Shown: positions 55,792-64,000 of the stretch, piece after piece | Numbering within the stretch: position 1 is the stretch's first letter | Layout: each line of letters begins with the position of its first letter | Source of the DNA: Neisseria musculi | Lineage (GTDB): Bacteria; Pseudomonadota; Gammaproteobacteria; Burkholderiales; Neisseriaceae | Reading direction: 5' to 3' | Length of the DNA stretch: 64,000 nucleotides | NCBI RefSeq assembly: GCF_014297595.2 | Contig: NZ_CP060414.2 | Span: 310,001-374,000 of the forward strand | Notes under the pieces: model-generated | Database searches by the model: none | Told to the model about the DNA's origin: nothing | What the model saw: only the letters and a program-made list of their open reading frames with translations | Position numbers and translations under genes: made by a program

Positions 55792-55947
55792 CATATGGTG
55801 AATCCGGTTTATTTTCGGTATCAGGCAGCAGGCCGCGGAAAATGCGGATAACACGAAACCGATTCTGCTGCCGCCCGGCTGGCAAAACTGTTTTTCGAGC
55901 GGGCGCGCGGCAATGCTCCGGTGGAAAACGGGCGGATTCACTATGGT
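55792..55947 (+). repeat. Correia-like repeat, copy 6
   Basis: The best terminal repeats of the set: CCATATGGTGAATCCG at the left and CGGATTCACTATGG at the right. Internal CAGGCAGCAGGCCGCGG, ACGAAACCGATTCTGCTGCC, GGCAAAACTGTTTTTCGAGC and GCGCGGCAATGC follow the Correia order. Confidence 0.65.
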
Positions 55948-56020
55948 GGGTTAAATAACTTGGATATGGCTGATCCGCTCCAACAATTATAGAAAGCGGG
56001 GGAGTCGCAGGCGCAAATAT

Positions 56021-56107
56021 AGAGCCTCGGTTTGGTTGCCGTTTCAGCGGCCGGCAAACCATATGCTGAAAGCCAAAGTGCGGCGGTGCGGCAACGGGAT
56101 TAAATCT
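56021..56107 (+). repeat. partial Correia-like repeat, copy 7
   Basis: Only the middle and right end can be followed: TTGCCGTTTCAGCGGCCGGC, AAACCATATGCTGAAAGCC, GCGGTGCGGCAACGGGATTA. It lies 160 bp upstream of alaS. Confidence 0.4.
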
Positions 56108-56269
56108 ATCGCCAAGAAACAGGCGAGGCAGGCCGGTGCCGTGTGTTTGAGTAGGCGCAGGGGCAAATCTGCGGTAAGATACGCAGGATTTTTGATTCAG
56201 TTTTTTCAGACGGCCGGGTGTTTCGTTTCAAGGCCGTCTGAAACCGTTTAACCCATTGCAGAAACCACC

Positions 56270-59170
56270 ATGAAAACCGCAGAACTCCGCCGCAAATTCT
56301 TGAATTTTTTTGAAAGCAAAGGCCATCAGATTGTGGCCTCTTCTTCGCTGGTGCCGCACGACGACCCGACGCTGCTGTTTACCAACGCCGGCATGAACCA
56401 ATTTAAAGATGTGTTTCTCGGCTTCGACAAACGCCCCTACAGCCGCGCCGCCACCGCGCAGAAATGCGTGCGCGCCGGCGGCAAACACAACGATTTGGAA
56501 AATGTCGGTTACACCGCCCGCCACCACACCTTTTTTGAAATGATGGGCAATTTTTCGTTTGGCGACTATTTCAAGCGCGATGCCATTCATTTTGCCTGGG
56601 AATTCCTCACCTCGAGCGAATGGCTCAACCTGCCGCAAGAAAAGCTGCTGGCCACCGTGTATGCCGAAGACGATGAAGCCTACAATATCTGGCTCAACGA
56701 AATCGGCCTGCCGCCTGAAAAAATCATCCGCATCGGCGACAACAAAGGCAGCCGCTATGCCAGCGATAATTTCTGGCAGATGGGCGACACCGGCCCCTGC
56801 GGCCCCTGCTCCGAAATTTTCTACGACCACGGCAGCCATATCCGGGGCGGTCCGCCGGGAAGCCCCGAAGAAGACGGCGACCGCTTTATCGAAATCTGGA
56901 ACTGCGTGTTTATGCAGTTTAACCGCGATGCCCAAGGCAATATGAACCCGCTGCCCAAACCCAGCGTGGACACCGGCATGGGCCTGGAGCGCATGGCCGC
57001 CGTGATGCAGCATGTAAACAGCAATTACGAAACCGATTTGTTTGAAAACCTGCTCAAAGCCGCCGCGCGCGAAACCGGCGCGCCTTTCAGCATGGAAGAA
57101 CCCAGCCTGAAAGTGATTGCCGACCATATCCGTGCCTGTTCGTTTCTGATTGCAGACGGTGTGATGCCGGGCAACGAAGGCCGCGGTTATGTGTTGCGCC
57201 GCATCATCCGCCGTGCCGTGCGCCACGGCTACAAGCTAGGCCAAAAGCAGCCCTTCTTCTACAAACTGGTGCCCGATTTGGTGAGAGAAATGGGTGCAGC
57301 CTACCCCGAATTGAAAGAAAAGCAAACCCGGATTATGGAAGTGCTGCAGGGCGAAGAAACGCGCTTCGGACAAACGCTCGAAACCGGTATGGGGCTGTTT
57401 AACCAGGTTTGGCGCGGTATGCAGTTTCTCAAACTCGAAAGCCTGCTGCCGTTCGAGGGCGCGGGGGAGCCGCTGAAGCTGAAAACCGCAGAGGGCATTG
57501 AGTTTACCGCTGCCTCCCGCCAAAACGCCGGCCAAAAAACGATAGTGCTGCGCAGGCAGGACGCAGGCCGTCTGAACGAAAGCCAGAGCTTCGGCTTGGC
57601 GCAAGTGCTCGAAAAAAACGAAGTCCAGCCCGAAAACCGCCCGTTTGCCGAAGCCTTGGAACGCTATGTCAATGAAAACATTGCCAACAGCAAGATGATT
57701 CTCGCCGGCGAACACGTGTTCAAACTCTACGACACCTATGGTTTCCCCTACGACCTCACCGCCGATATGGCGCGCGAGCTGGGCATCGAGTTGGACGAAG
57801 CAGGCTTCAACCGCGAAATGGAAGCCCAACGCGCCCGCGCCCGCGCCGCGCAAACTTTCAAGGCCGGCACACAGCTTGCCTACAGCGGTGGAGACACCGA
57901 ATTCACAGGCTACACCCAATGCAAAACCGAAGCCAGGATTCTCGCGCTTTATCAAGACGGCAGGGCGGTAAACGAACTGGGTGAAGGCGAAAGCGGCACC
58001 GTGGTGCTCGACCAAACGCCTTTTTATGCCGAAAGCGGCGGCCAAGTGGGCGATACGGGCTTGATTTCAGGGCTTTCAGACGGCCAAAGCTTCCGAGTGG
58101 ACGATACCCAGAAAATCAAAGCCGCCGTAACCGGCCATTTCGGTACCGTGGTGTCAGGCCGTCTGAAAACGGGCGACAGCGTAACCGCCGAAATCGACAA
58201 CGCCCTGCGTGAACGCATCACCCGCAACCACAGCGTTACCCACCTGATGCACCAGGCCTTGCGCGATGTGCTCGGCAGCCATGTCGAACAGAAGGGCTCG
58301 CTGCAAAATGCAGAATCCACCCGTTTCGACATTTCCCACCCGCAAGGCATCAGCGCAGAAGAAATTGCCGAAGTGGAGCGCAGGGTCAATCATGCCATCA
58401 TGCAGAACGTGCCGGTGGAAGTAAAAACCATGAGCATGGAAGACGCGCAGAAAACCGGCGCCATCATGCTGTTTGGCGAAAAATACGGCGATTTCGTGCG
58501 CGTGGTGGAGATGGGGAAATATTCGACCGAACTGTGCGGCGGCACACATGTGGCGCGCACCGGCGACATCGGCTTTTTCAAAATCACCGGCGAAAGCGGC
58601 ATTGCCGCCGGTATCCGCCGCATCGAAGCCATCACGGGTTTGAGCGCGCTGCAATGGGCGCAGAACCAGGAGCAGCTGCTTCGCGGCATCATCGCCGAAG
58701 TGAAAGCGCAAACCGAAAAAGACGTATTGGCCAAAATCCAAGCCCATGCCGCACACGGCAAAGCATTGGAAAAAGAATTGCTCAAAGCCAAAGCCGAACT
58801 GGCCGTTTATGCCGGCGCCAAGCTGCTGGATTCCGCCCGCGATTTGGGCGCGGCCAAACTGGTGGCCGCCCAAATCGATGCCGAAGCTGCCGCACTGCGC
58901 GACATTGCCGCCGATTTGGCCGGCAGATCCGACAAGGCGGTGGTGCTGCTTGCCGCCGCAAACAGCGGCAAAGTATCGCTTTGCGCAGCCGTTTCCAAAC
59001 CGCTGACCGAAAAAATCAAAGCCGGAGAGCTGGTGAATTTTGTTGCCGCGCAAACCGGCGGCAAAGGCGGCGGCCGCCCCGATTTGGCGCAGGCCGGCGG
59101 CAGCGAGCCCGACAAACTGCCTGCGGCTCTGGAGAGTGTGGAAAACTGGGTGCGCGGCAGGCTGGCTTGA
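56270..59170 (+). CDS. alaS: alanyl-tRNA synthetase with an extra internal segment
   Basis: AlaRS charges tRNA-Ala. 966 residues against about 875 in other Neisseria. The class-II core is normal ([83 protein letters not shown]). The editing domain has [16 protein letters not shown] and [15 protein letters not shown], and the C-terminal glycine-rich [15 protein letters not shown] is present. Between [15 protein letters not shown] (about residue 377) and [18 protein letters not shown] (about 478) lies a segment some 90 residues longer than the usual linker, including [20 protein letters not shown] and an in-frame DUS (AGRLNES). ATG 56270. Confidence 0.95.
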   Translation: MKTAELRRKFLNFFESKGHQIVASSSLVPHDDPTLLFTNAGMNQFKDVFLGFDKRPYSRAATAQKCVRAGGKHNDLENVGYTARHHTFFEMMGNFSFGDYFKRDAIHFAWEFLTSSEWLNLPQEKLLATVYAEDDEAYNIWLNEIGLPPEKIIRIGDNKGSRYASDNFWQMGDTGPCGPCSEIFYDHGSHIRGGPPGSPEEDGDRFIEIWNCVFMQFNRDAQGNMNPLPKPSVDTGMGLERMAAVMQHVNSNYETDLFENLLKAAARETGAPFSMEEPSLKVIADHIRACSFLIADGVMPGNEGRGYVLRRIIRRAVRHGYKLGQKQPFFYKLVPDLVREMGAAYPELKEKQTRIMEVLQGEETRFGQTLETGMGLFNQVWRGMQFLKLESLLPFEGAGEPLKLKTAEGIEFTAASRQNAGQKTIVLRRQDAGRLNESQSFGLAQVLEKNEVQPENRPFAEALERYVNENIANSKMILAGEHVFKLYDTYGFPYDLTADMARELGIELDEAGFNREMEAQRARARAAQTFKAGTQLAYSGGDTEFTGYTQCKTEARILALYQDGRAVNELGEGESGTVVLDQTPFYAESGGQVGDTGLISGLSDGQSFRVDDTQKIKAAVTGHFGTVVSGRLKTGDSVTAEIDNALRERITRNHSVTHLMHQALRDVLGSHVEQKGSLQNAESTRFDISHPQGISAEEIAEVERRVNHAIMQNVPVEVKTMSMEDAQKTGAIMLFGEKYGDFVRVVEMGKYSTELCGGTHVARTGDIGFFKITGESGIAAGIRRIEAITGLSALQWAQNQEQLLRGIIAEVKAQTEKDVLAKIQAHAAHGKALEKELLKAKAELAVYAGAKLLDSARDLGAAKLVAAQIDAEAAALRDIAADLAGRSDKAVVLLAAANSGKVSLCAAVSKPLTEKIKAGELVNFVAAQTGGKGGGRPDLAQAGGSEPDKLPAALESVENWVRGRLA

Positions 59171-59435
59171 TCGGAATCAATCCAAAAAGCTGCTCCGGCC
59201 GTCTGAAACAGCCGGTACGGTATGGCGAACCCACGCTGCACGGCGCGCAATACTGGGCATGGCGGTACGGCGGGGCAGGGCGGCATCGGTTTGCGCCGTG
59301 TCTGCCTGCAAACTGCGCCAAACTGATGCTGCAACGCACCTGCAATATCGTGCCGGCAGGGCTTGCCAAGCAGACGGGCAAAGAGTATTTTCATATTTTC
59401 CACAATCAACCCTCAACCACCCGAAAGTATCCATC

Positions 59436-60434
59436 ATGGCAAGAGAAGTCCCCGCCGTATTCGGCAGCGTTTTCCATAAAGATATGCCGGTATTGGCCTT
59501 TGAAAACGGCGCTTGGCAGAGCGTGCGCTGGCAGCCTGCCGATAATCTGCAGCTGCACCCGGGCGCGCACTGCCTGCATTACGGCAGCGAGTGTTTCGAG
59601 GGGCTGAAGGCTTTCCGCCAGCAAAACGGCGGTGTCGTGCTGTTCCGCCCTGATGCGAATATCGCCCGTATGCAGCAAAGTGCCAAACTGTTGGGGCTGC
59701 CCGTGCCGCAAACCGGGGCTTTTCTCGATGCTTTGATCGAGCTGGTGGCGCGTGCTGCAGACGAAATCCCCGATGCGCCGGCTTCGCTGTATCTGCGCCC
59801 GACCTTAATCGGCACCGATCCGGTGATCGGCAAGGCGGCGGTCGGTTCGGATAACGCCGTTCTGTATATTTTGGCTTCTCCGGTTGGGGATTATTTCAAA
59901 GCCGGTTCGCCGATGAAGATTTTGGTGGAAACGCAGCATATGCGCTGCGCCCCGCATATGGGCCGTGTGAAATGCGGCGGCAACTATGCTTCGGCCTTGC
60001 CCTGGGTGGCCAAAGCGCGCAAAGAATACGGCGTACATCAAGTTTTGTTTTGCCCGAACGGCGACGTGCAGGAAACCGCGGCGGCGAATTTTGCCCTGAT
60101 TAAAGGCGGTGAAATCGTTACAAAGCCGCTGACCGATGAATTTTTACACGGTGTAACCCGTGATTCGGTATTGAAAGTGGCGCGCGATATGGGCTATCGG
60201 ATCAGCGAACGCAATTTCACTGTGGAAGAGCTGCACGAAGCTGTGGAAAACGGTGCCGAGGCCATTTTAACCGGCACGGCGGCAGTGGTTTCACCGGTTA
60301 CTTCTTTTGTGATAGACGGCAAAGAAATCACTGTGGCCGGCCAAGAGCGCGGCACGGCCATCCGCAAAGCCGTTACCGATATCCAATACGGCGCGGCCGA
60401 AGACCGTTACGGCTGGTTGGTTAAAGTGGCATAA
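59436..60434 (+). CDS. ilvE: branched-chain amino acid aminotransferase
   Basis: PLP class-IV aminotransferase for Leu/Ile/Val. 332 residues: LHYGSECFEGLKAFRQ, LYLRPTLIGTD, PHMGRVKCGGNYASALPWVAKARKEYG with the PLP lysine (Lys179), and EILLTGTAAVV-like AEAILTGTAAVVSPVTSF. ATG 59436 (MAREVPAVFG) is the family start. The 265 bp between alaS and ilvE have a DUS and no gene. A DUS terminator follows. Confidence 0.95.
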   Translation: MAREVPAVFGSVFHKDMPVLAFENGAWQSVRWQPADNLQLHPGAHCLHYGSECFEGLKAFRQQNGGVVLFRPDANIARMQQSAKLLGLPVPQTGAFLDALIELVARAADEIPDAPASLYLRPTLIGTDPVIGKAAVGSDNAVLYILASPVGDYFKAGSPMKILVETQHMRCAPHMGRVKCGGNYASALPWVAKARKEYGVHQVLFCPNGDVQETAAANFALIKGGEIVTKPLTDEFLHGVTRDSVLKVARDMGYRISERNFTVEELHEAVENGAEAILTGTAAVVSPVTSFVIDGKEITVAGQERGTAIRKAVTDIQYGAAEDRYGWLVKVA

Positions 60435-60449
60435 GGCTTGCGCTTCAAA

Positions 60450-60485
60450 AGGCCGTCTGAAAAATACCGAACTTTCAGACGGCCT
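60450..60485 (+). terminator. DUS-pair terminator of ilvE
   Basis: AGGCCGTCTGAA and inverse with a 12-base loop, flanked by AAA and TTTT, 15 bp past the ilvE stop. Confidence 0.8.
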
Positions 60486-60548
60486 TTTAGTCTGTGCAAC
60501 AGGTTTCAGGCCGTCTGAAACCGTTTAGCAACGACACAACACAATGCA

Positions 60549-62039
60549 ATGAATACTATCCAAATTCCCTGGGGGCAGATTCTGCTCTATCTGCACACCG
60601 CCGCAGCACTGGCCTGCATGGTGCGGGTGCTTTACAAACAGCGCAATACCGGCACGGCCTTTGCATGGCTGATTATTCTGTTTTTGTTTCCGCTTTTCGG
60701 CGTGGTTGCCTACCTGATGCTGGGCGAGCCGCGCCTGGGGCTGGCGCGTGCCAAGCGGACGGCTGAAATGAACCGCTTTTACAGCGAGTTTGCCGAGCGG
60801 TATCTGGCCGATATCGACCTGGATGTTACCAACGCAATCCGCCCGCGTTACCGGGGTATTGCCAAAGTGGCGGCGGATACCACCGGCTTGGGCGCAACCC
60901 GCAACAATGCCATGACGCTGCTGTCGACCACTGACGAAATTGTCGATACCATGCTGGCCGATATCCGCGCCGCCGAACAATCGTGCCTGTTGGCGTTTTA
61001 CATTATTGACCCCCAGGGCCGGATTGAAATGCTGCTTGATGCCGTAATCGAAGCGGCCCGGCGCGGAGTAGATTGCGCGGTGCTGGCCGATGCGGTGGGC
61101 AGCCGCAGGTTTCTCAACGGCGTCTGGGCAAAAAAACTGCGCACCGCCGGTGTCGAAGTACACGCCGCGCTCCCGGTGGGCCCCTTGCGCACGCTGTTTA
61201 CCCGCAGTGATTTGCGCAACCACCGCAAAATTTTGATTATAGATAAAAAAATCGGCTACACCGGCAGCTATAACTTGGTTGATCCGCGCTTTTTCAAGCA
61301 AAATTCGGGCGTAGGGGAATGGGTAGACGTGATGATGCGTTGCACAGGGCCGATGGTGCTGGAAATGACGGCGGTGTTTTATGCCGATTTAGCGGTGGAA
61401 AATGACGAAAATCTGGTCGGCGTACAGCAATATTTGGACACTTATAGCGAAATCATTCCCGCCATGCTGCCCGATAAAATGCGCGCGGGCAATATTGCCG
61501 CCCAAGTGATACCGTCTGCTCCCGACCAGGGAGAACGGGTGATTTACGAAACCATCATCAGTGCCATTTATTCGGCCACCCGGAAAATCGTGATTACCAG
61601 CCCGTATTTTGTACCTGATGATCCGCTTTTGATGGCGCTCACCACCGCAGCCAAGCGCGGGGTGGACGTTACCCTGATACTGCCGGCCAAAGTCGATTCG
61701 CTGATGGTGCGTTATGCCTCGCGTGCCTATTACCCCATGCTGTTGAAAGCGGGTGTGAATATCGCTCTGTTTGAAGGCGGGCTGCTGCACGCCAAGACCA
61801 TGACCATCGATGAAGGCTACACACTCTTCGGCACGGTGAATATGGATATGCGCAGCTTCTTTCTGAATCTCGAAATCAGCCTGGCGGTTTACGACAAAAC
61901 CATTACCGGACAAGTAATTGATTTGCAACAAACATACCTGAAAAACAGCCGTTATGTGAGCATGAAGGGATGGCAGCAGCGCGCAAGATGGTGGGGGCTG
62001 GTGGAAAACACCGTGCGCCTGATGAGCCCGCTGCTGTGA
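60549..62039 (+). CDS. cls: cardiolipin synthase
   Basis: 496 residues, ClsA type. Two N-terminal membrane segments (ILLYLHTAAALACMVRVLY and AFAWLIILFLFPLFGVVAYLML) precede two PLD domains with HKD motifs: HRKILIIDKKIGYTGSYN and HAKTMTIDEGYTLFGTVNMD. It condenses two phosphatidylglycerols to cardiolipin at the inner membrane. ATG 60549 follows a DUS and a weak ribosome-binding site. Distinct from the lipoprotein PLD at 6864. Confidence 0.95.
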   Translation: MNTIQIPWGQILLYLHTAAALACMVRVLYKQRNTGTAFAWLIILFLFPLFGVVAYLMLGEPRLGLARAKRTAEMNRFYSEFAERYLADIDLDVTNAIRPRYRGIAKVAADTTGLGATRNNAMTLLSTTDEIVDTMLADIRAAEQSCLLAFYIIDPQGRIEMLLDAVIEAARRGVDCAVLADAVGSRRFLNGVWAKKLRTAGVEVHAALPVGPLRTLFTRSDLRNHRKILIIDKKIGYTGSYNLVDPRFFKQNSGVGEWVDVMMRCTGPMVLEMTAVFYADLAVENDENLVGVQQYLDTYSEIIPAMLPDKMRAGNIAAQVIPSAPDQGERVIYETIISAIYSATRKIVITSPYFVPDDPLLMALTTAAKRGVDVTLILPAKVDSLMVRYASRAYYPMLLKAGVNIALFEGGLLHAKTMTIDEGYTLFGTVNMDMRSFFLNLEISLAVYDKTITGQVIDLQQTYLKNSRYVSMKGWQQRARWWGLVENTVRLMSPLL

Positions 62040-62051
62040 TGCAGAAGTGTC

Positions 62052-62117
62052 GGCCCGGCCGTCTGAAAATATCCGGCGCGGTTTAAGCCGTGACCTATAT
62101 TTTCAGACGGCCGGGCC
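62052..62117 (+). terminator. cls terminator, long DUS hairpin
   Basis: GGCCCGGCCGTCTGAAAATA pairs with its complement over about 20 bp, with a 26-base loop. The DUS core is extended by GC-rich flanks. Confidence 0.75.
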
Positions 62118-62236
62118 ATTGGTTTGCCGGCGCAACATGAATCTTTAACTTAATATAAATTAACCAATATTTACAAGAAAGCTTCACGCGAAGCCAACCG
62201 CACCACCGTGGCTTTTCAGACATTTGAGAAGCAGGC

Positions 62237-62253
62237 TTTTTTTTTGGGGGGGG
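62237..62253 (+). repeat. T9G8 homopolymer tract
   Basis: Nine T followed directly by eight G. Tracts of this length slip in Neisseria. No gene start or promoter can be tied to it here. Confidence 0.7.
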
Positions 62254-62453
62254 AGGCAGGCTGCCGCAGGGCAGGGTGCCGGTTACACCCTGTTCTCATC
62301 GGCAGGCAAGATATTGTTTTGCAGCGGCAAACTGTTTTCAGAGAGGTTTCAAGCACAAACCGACAAACGGACACGTTAGCGGTGTGTGCGGCAGAGAGGG
62401 GGGTGCAGAACTGCATTACAGGCGGCTTGTCAAGACTGGTAGTGTTTTTTGAA

Positions 62454-62501
62454 ATACTGTATATTGTGTTTCTCTTGATGCAATACTACCGTATCTTGTG
62501 T
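62454..62501 (+). promoter_or_regulatory. pair of NrdR boxes upstream of nrdA
   Basis: Box 1, ATACTGTATATTGTGT (62454-62469), and box 2, CTACCGTATCTTGTGT (62486-62501), resemble the NrdR consensus ACACWATATATWGTGT. They are 32 bp apart, three helical turns, the spacing usual for NrdR repressor sites on ribonucleotide reductase genes. Confidence 0.7.
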
Positions 62502-62526
62502 TTTTGCCCCATTTTAGGATAAGCCG

Positions 62527-64000
62527 ATGAACGCACCAACCAACCTGAAAGTAACCAAGCGCGACGGGCGTTTGGAAGAGATTGATCTGTATAAAATCCA
62601 CCGCGTGATCAACTGGGCGGCGGAAGGGTTGAACAATGTTTCCGTATCACAGGTGGAGCTGAAGTCGCATATCCAGTTTTACAACGGCATCCGCACAGAC
62701 GACATTCACGAAACCATCATCAAGGCCGCCGCCGACCTGATTTCCCAGGATACCCCCGATTACCAGTATCTGGCCGCCCGGTTGGCGGTTTTCCACCTGC
62801 GCAAAATCGCCTACGGCCGATTCGAGCCGCCGCACCTTTATGATCATGTTGCCAAACTTGCCGAAGCGGGAAAATACGACCGCCATCTGCTGGCCGATTA
62901 CAGCCGGAAAGAGTTTGACGAACTGAACGCCTATATCGACCACAACCGCGATATGGCTTTCTCTTACGGCGCGGTCAAACAGCTTGAAGGTAAATATTTG
63001 GTGCAAAACCGCGTTACCCGCCAAATCTACGAAACCCCGCAGTTTCTGTATGTATTGGTGGCAATGTGTCTGTTTGCCAAATATCCGAAAGCTACCCGCC
63101 TGGATTATGTGAAACGCTTTTATGATGCCGTTTCCACCTTCAAAATTTCCCTGCCCACGCCGATTATGAGCGGCGTGCGTACACCCACGCGCCAGTTTTC
63201 AAGCTGTGTGTTGATTGAGTGCGACGACAGCCTCGATTCCATCAATGCCACCACCAGCGCAATTGTGAAATACGTTTCCCAACGCGCCGGCATCGGCATC
63301 AATGCCGGCCGTATCCGCGGCTTGGGCAGCGAAATCCGCGGCGGCGAAGCGCAGCACACCGGCTGTATTCCGTTTTTCAAAATGTTTCAGGCGGCCGTTA
63401 AATCCTGCTCGCAAGGCGGCGTGCGCGGCGGTGCGGCCACCTTGTTCTACCCCTTGTGGCACATCGAAGTAGAAAGCCTGCTGGTGTTGAAAAACAACCG
63501 CGGTGTGGAAGACAACCGTGTGCGCCACCTCGATTACGGTGTGCAGATTAACCGCCTGCTCTACACCCGTCTGATTAAAGGTGGTGATATCGCCTTGTTT
63601 TCACCGCACGAAGTGCCCGGCCTCTATGATGCTTTTTTTGCCGATCAAGACGAATTCGAGCGGCTCTATATCCAATACGAGCAAGACCCCGCCGTCCGCA
63701 AGCGCGTGGTGCCCGCCACCGAGCTGTTTTCGCTGCTGATGCAGGAACGCGCCGGCACCGGCCGCGTTTATATCCAAAATGTCGACCACTGCAACACCCA
63801 CAGCCCGTTCGACCCGAAAGCGGCACCGGTGCGCCAGTCTAACTTATGCCTGGAAATCGCGCTGCCGACCAAACCCTTAAACGACATCAACGATGAAAAC
63901 GGCGAAATTGCCCTGTGTACCCTGTCGGCTTTCAATCTCGGCGCGTTGGAGAGTTTGGACGAGCTCGAAAATCTGGCCGATTTGGCCGTGCGCGCGCTCG
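62527..64000 (+). CDS. nrdA: class Ia ribonucleotide reductase alpha subunit, N-terminal part
   Basis: NrdA reduces ribonucleoside diphosphates; its partner is the NrdB radical subunit, presumably to the right. 491 codons lie in the window and the frame is open to the edge. The N-terminus LKVTKRDGRLEEIDLYKIHRVINWAAEGL is an ATP-cone. The catalytic domain has PTRQFSSCVLIECDDSLDSI (first redox Cys), QRAGIGINAGRIRGLGSEIRGGEAQHTGCIPFFK, KSCSQGGVRGGAATLFYPLWH and QSNLCLEIALPT, which carries the Asn-Cys-Glu active-site triad. ATG 62527 has AGGA 7 bases upstream. Confidence 0.96.
   Translation, partial: MNAPTNLKVTKRDGRLEEIDLYKIHRVINWAAEGLNNVSVSQVELKSHIQFYNGIRTDDIHETIIKAAADLISQDTPDYQYLAARLAVFHLRKIAYGRFEPPHLYDHVAKLAEAGKYDRHLLADYSRKEFDELNAYIDHNRDMAFSYGAVKQLEGKYLVQNRVTRQIYETPQFLYVLVAMCLFAKYPKATRLDYVKRFYDAVSTFKISLPTPIMSGVRTPTRQFSSCVLIECDDSLDSINATTSAIVKYVSQRAGIGINAGRIRGLGSEIRGGEAQHTGCIPFFKMFQAAVKSCSQGGVRGGAATLFYPLWHIEVESLLVLKNNRGVEDNRVRHLDYGVQINRLLYTRLIKGGDIALFSPHEVPGLYDAFFADQDEFERLYIQYEQDPAVRKRVVPATELFSLLMQERAGTGRVYIQNVDHCNTHSPFDPKAAPVRQSNLCLEIALPTKPLNDINDENGEIALCTLSAFNLGALESLDELENLADLAVRAL

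Larger units (their letters stand above)
62040..62526. other. gap between cls and nrdA
   Basis: Holds the cls terminator (62052-62117), an AT-rich patch, a T9G8 homopolymer run (62237-62253) and the NrdR boxes. An open frame after the T/G run has no family character and I do not call it. Confidence 0.5.

Noticed and set aside
62208..62522. A 104-codon frame after the T9G8 tract
   Set aside because: Low-complexity, Cys-rich translation without family match, overlapping the NrdR boxes and nrdA leader.

Overview
The window is Neisserial chromosome. The main sign is the DNA uptake sequence (DUS) in its AG dialect, AGGCCGTCTGAA, which occurs dozens of times, often as head-to-head pairs that form hairpins behind genes. 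Other signs are Correia-like repeats, two IS1016-group (IS1595 family) insertion sequences, a pair of sibling sRNAs like NmsRA/NmsRB (RcoF1/RcoF2), and Neisseria-typical protein sequences. The AG dialect points to a commensal or animal Neisseria rather than the meningococcus/gonococcus group; I cannot name the species.

Layout. 1-2.7 kb (minus): thiD fragment, plsC-type acyltransferase and an OlsB-like GNAT. 2.8-6.4 kb: ClC antiporter, an argJ broken by one stop and two frameshifts, and an IS1595-family IS. 6.8-13.2 kb (minus): phospholipase D lipoprotein, MFS exporter, Gcr membrane protein, miaA. 13.5-17.1 kb: DUF815 ATPase, then a graveyard of decayed genes: a lipoprotein without a start codon, a TbpB/Slam-type surface lipoprotein with several lesions, and a small gene with a one-base G-tract deletion. 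17.3-22.6 kb: metZ, DUF2788, folP, two tandem sRNAs, an Old Yellow Enzyme remnant, a perfect 26-bp inverted repeat and a VanZ-like protein. 23-28.5 kb: hisH, hisA, hisF and ilvD, with a decayed glycosyltransferase between hisA and hisF. 28.9-33.3 kb: Mth938-like protein, hom, panB, panC. 33.4-40.4 kb: acyl-CoA dehydrogenase, dusA, pnp, fbp. 40.4-43.4 kb: repeat-rich, with an IS1016 whose transposase is frameshifted and a duplicated block of about 170 bp. 43.4-48.4 kb: AhpD-like protein, an acyl-CoA-dehydrogenase-fold enzyme and a nitrate/sulfonate/taurine-type ABC transporter, probably a sulfur-scavenging cassette. 49-62 kb: mutL, lolA, DUF455 ferritin-like protein, pgm, rlmJ, an alaS with an unusual insertion of about 90 residues, ilvE and cls. 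62.5 kb to the end: 5' part of nrdA behind a pair of NrdR boxes.

Most intact genes are housekeeping: amino-acid synthesis (his, ilv, hom, metZ), vitamins (thiD, folP, panBC), RNA metabolism (pnp, miaA, dusA, rlmJ, alaS), lipids and envelope (plsC, cls, PLD, lolA, pgm) and DNA (mutL, nrdA). The unusual material lies in the intergenic DNA and the pseudogenes. No tRNA, rRNA, CRISPR array or complete prophage was seen. Family assignments were made by reading protein motifs; no database search was run.
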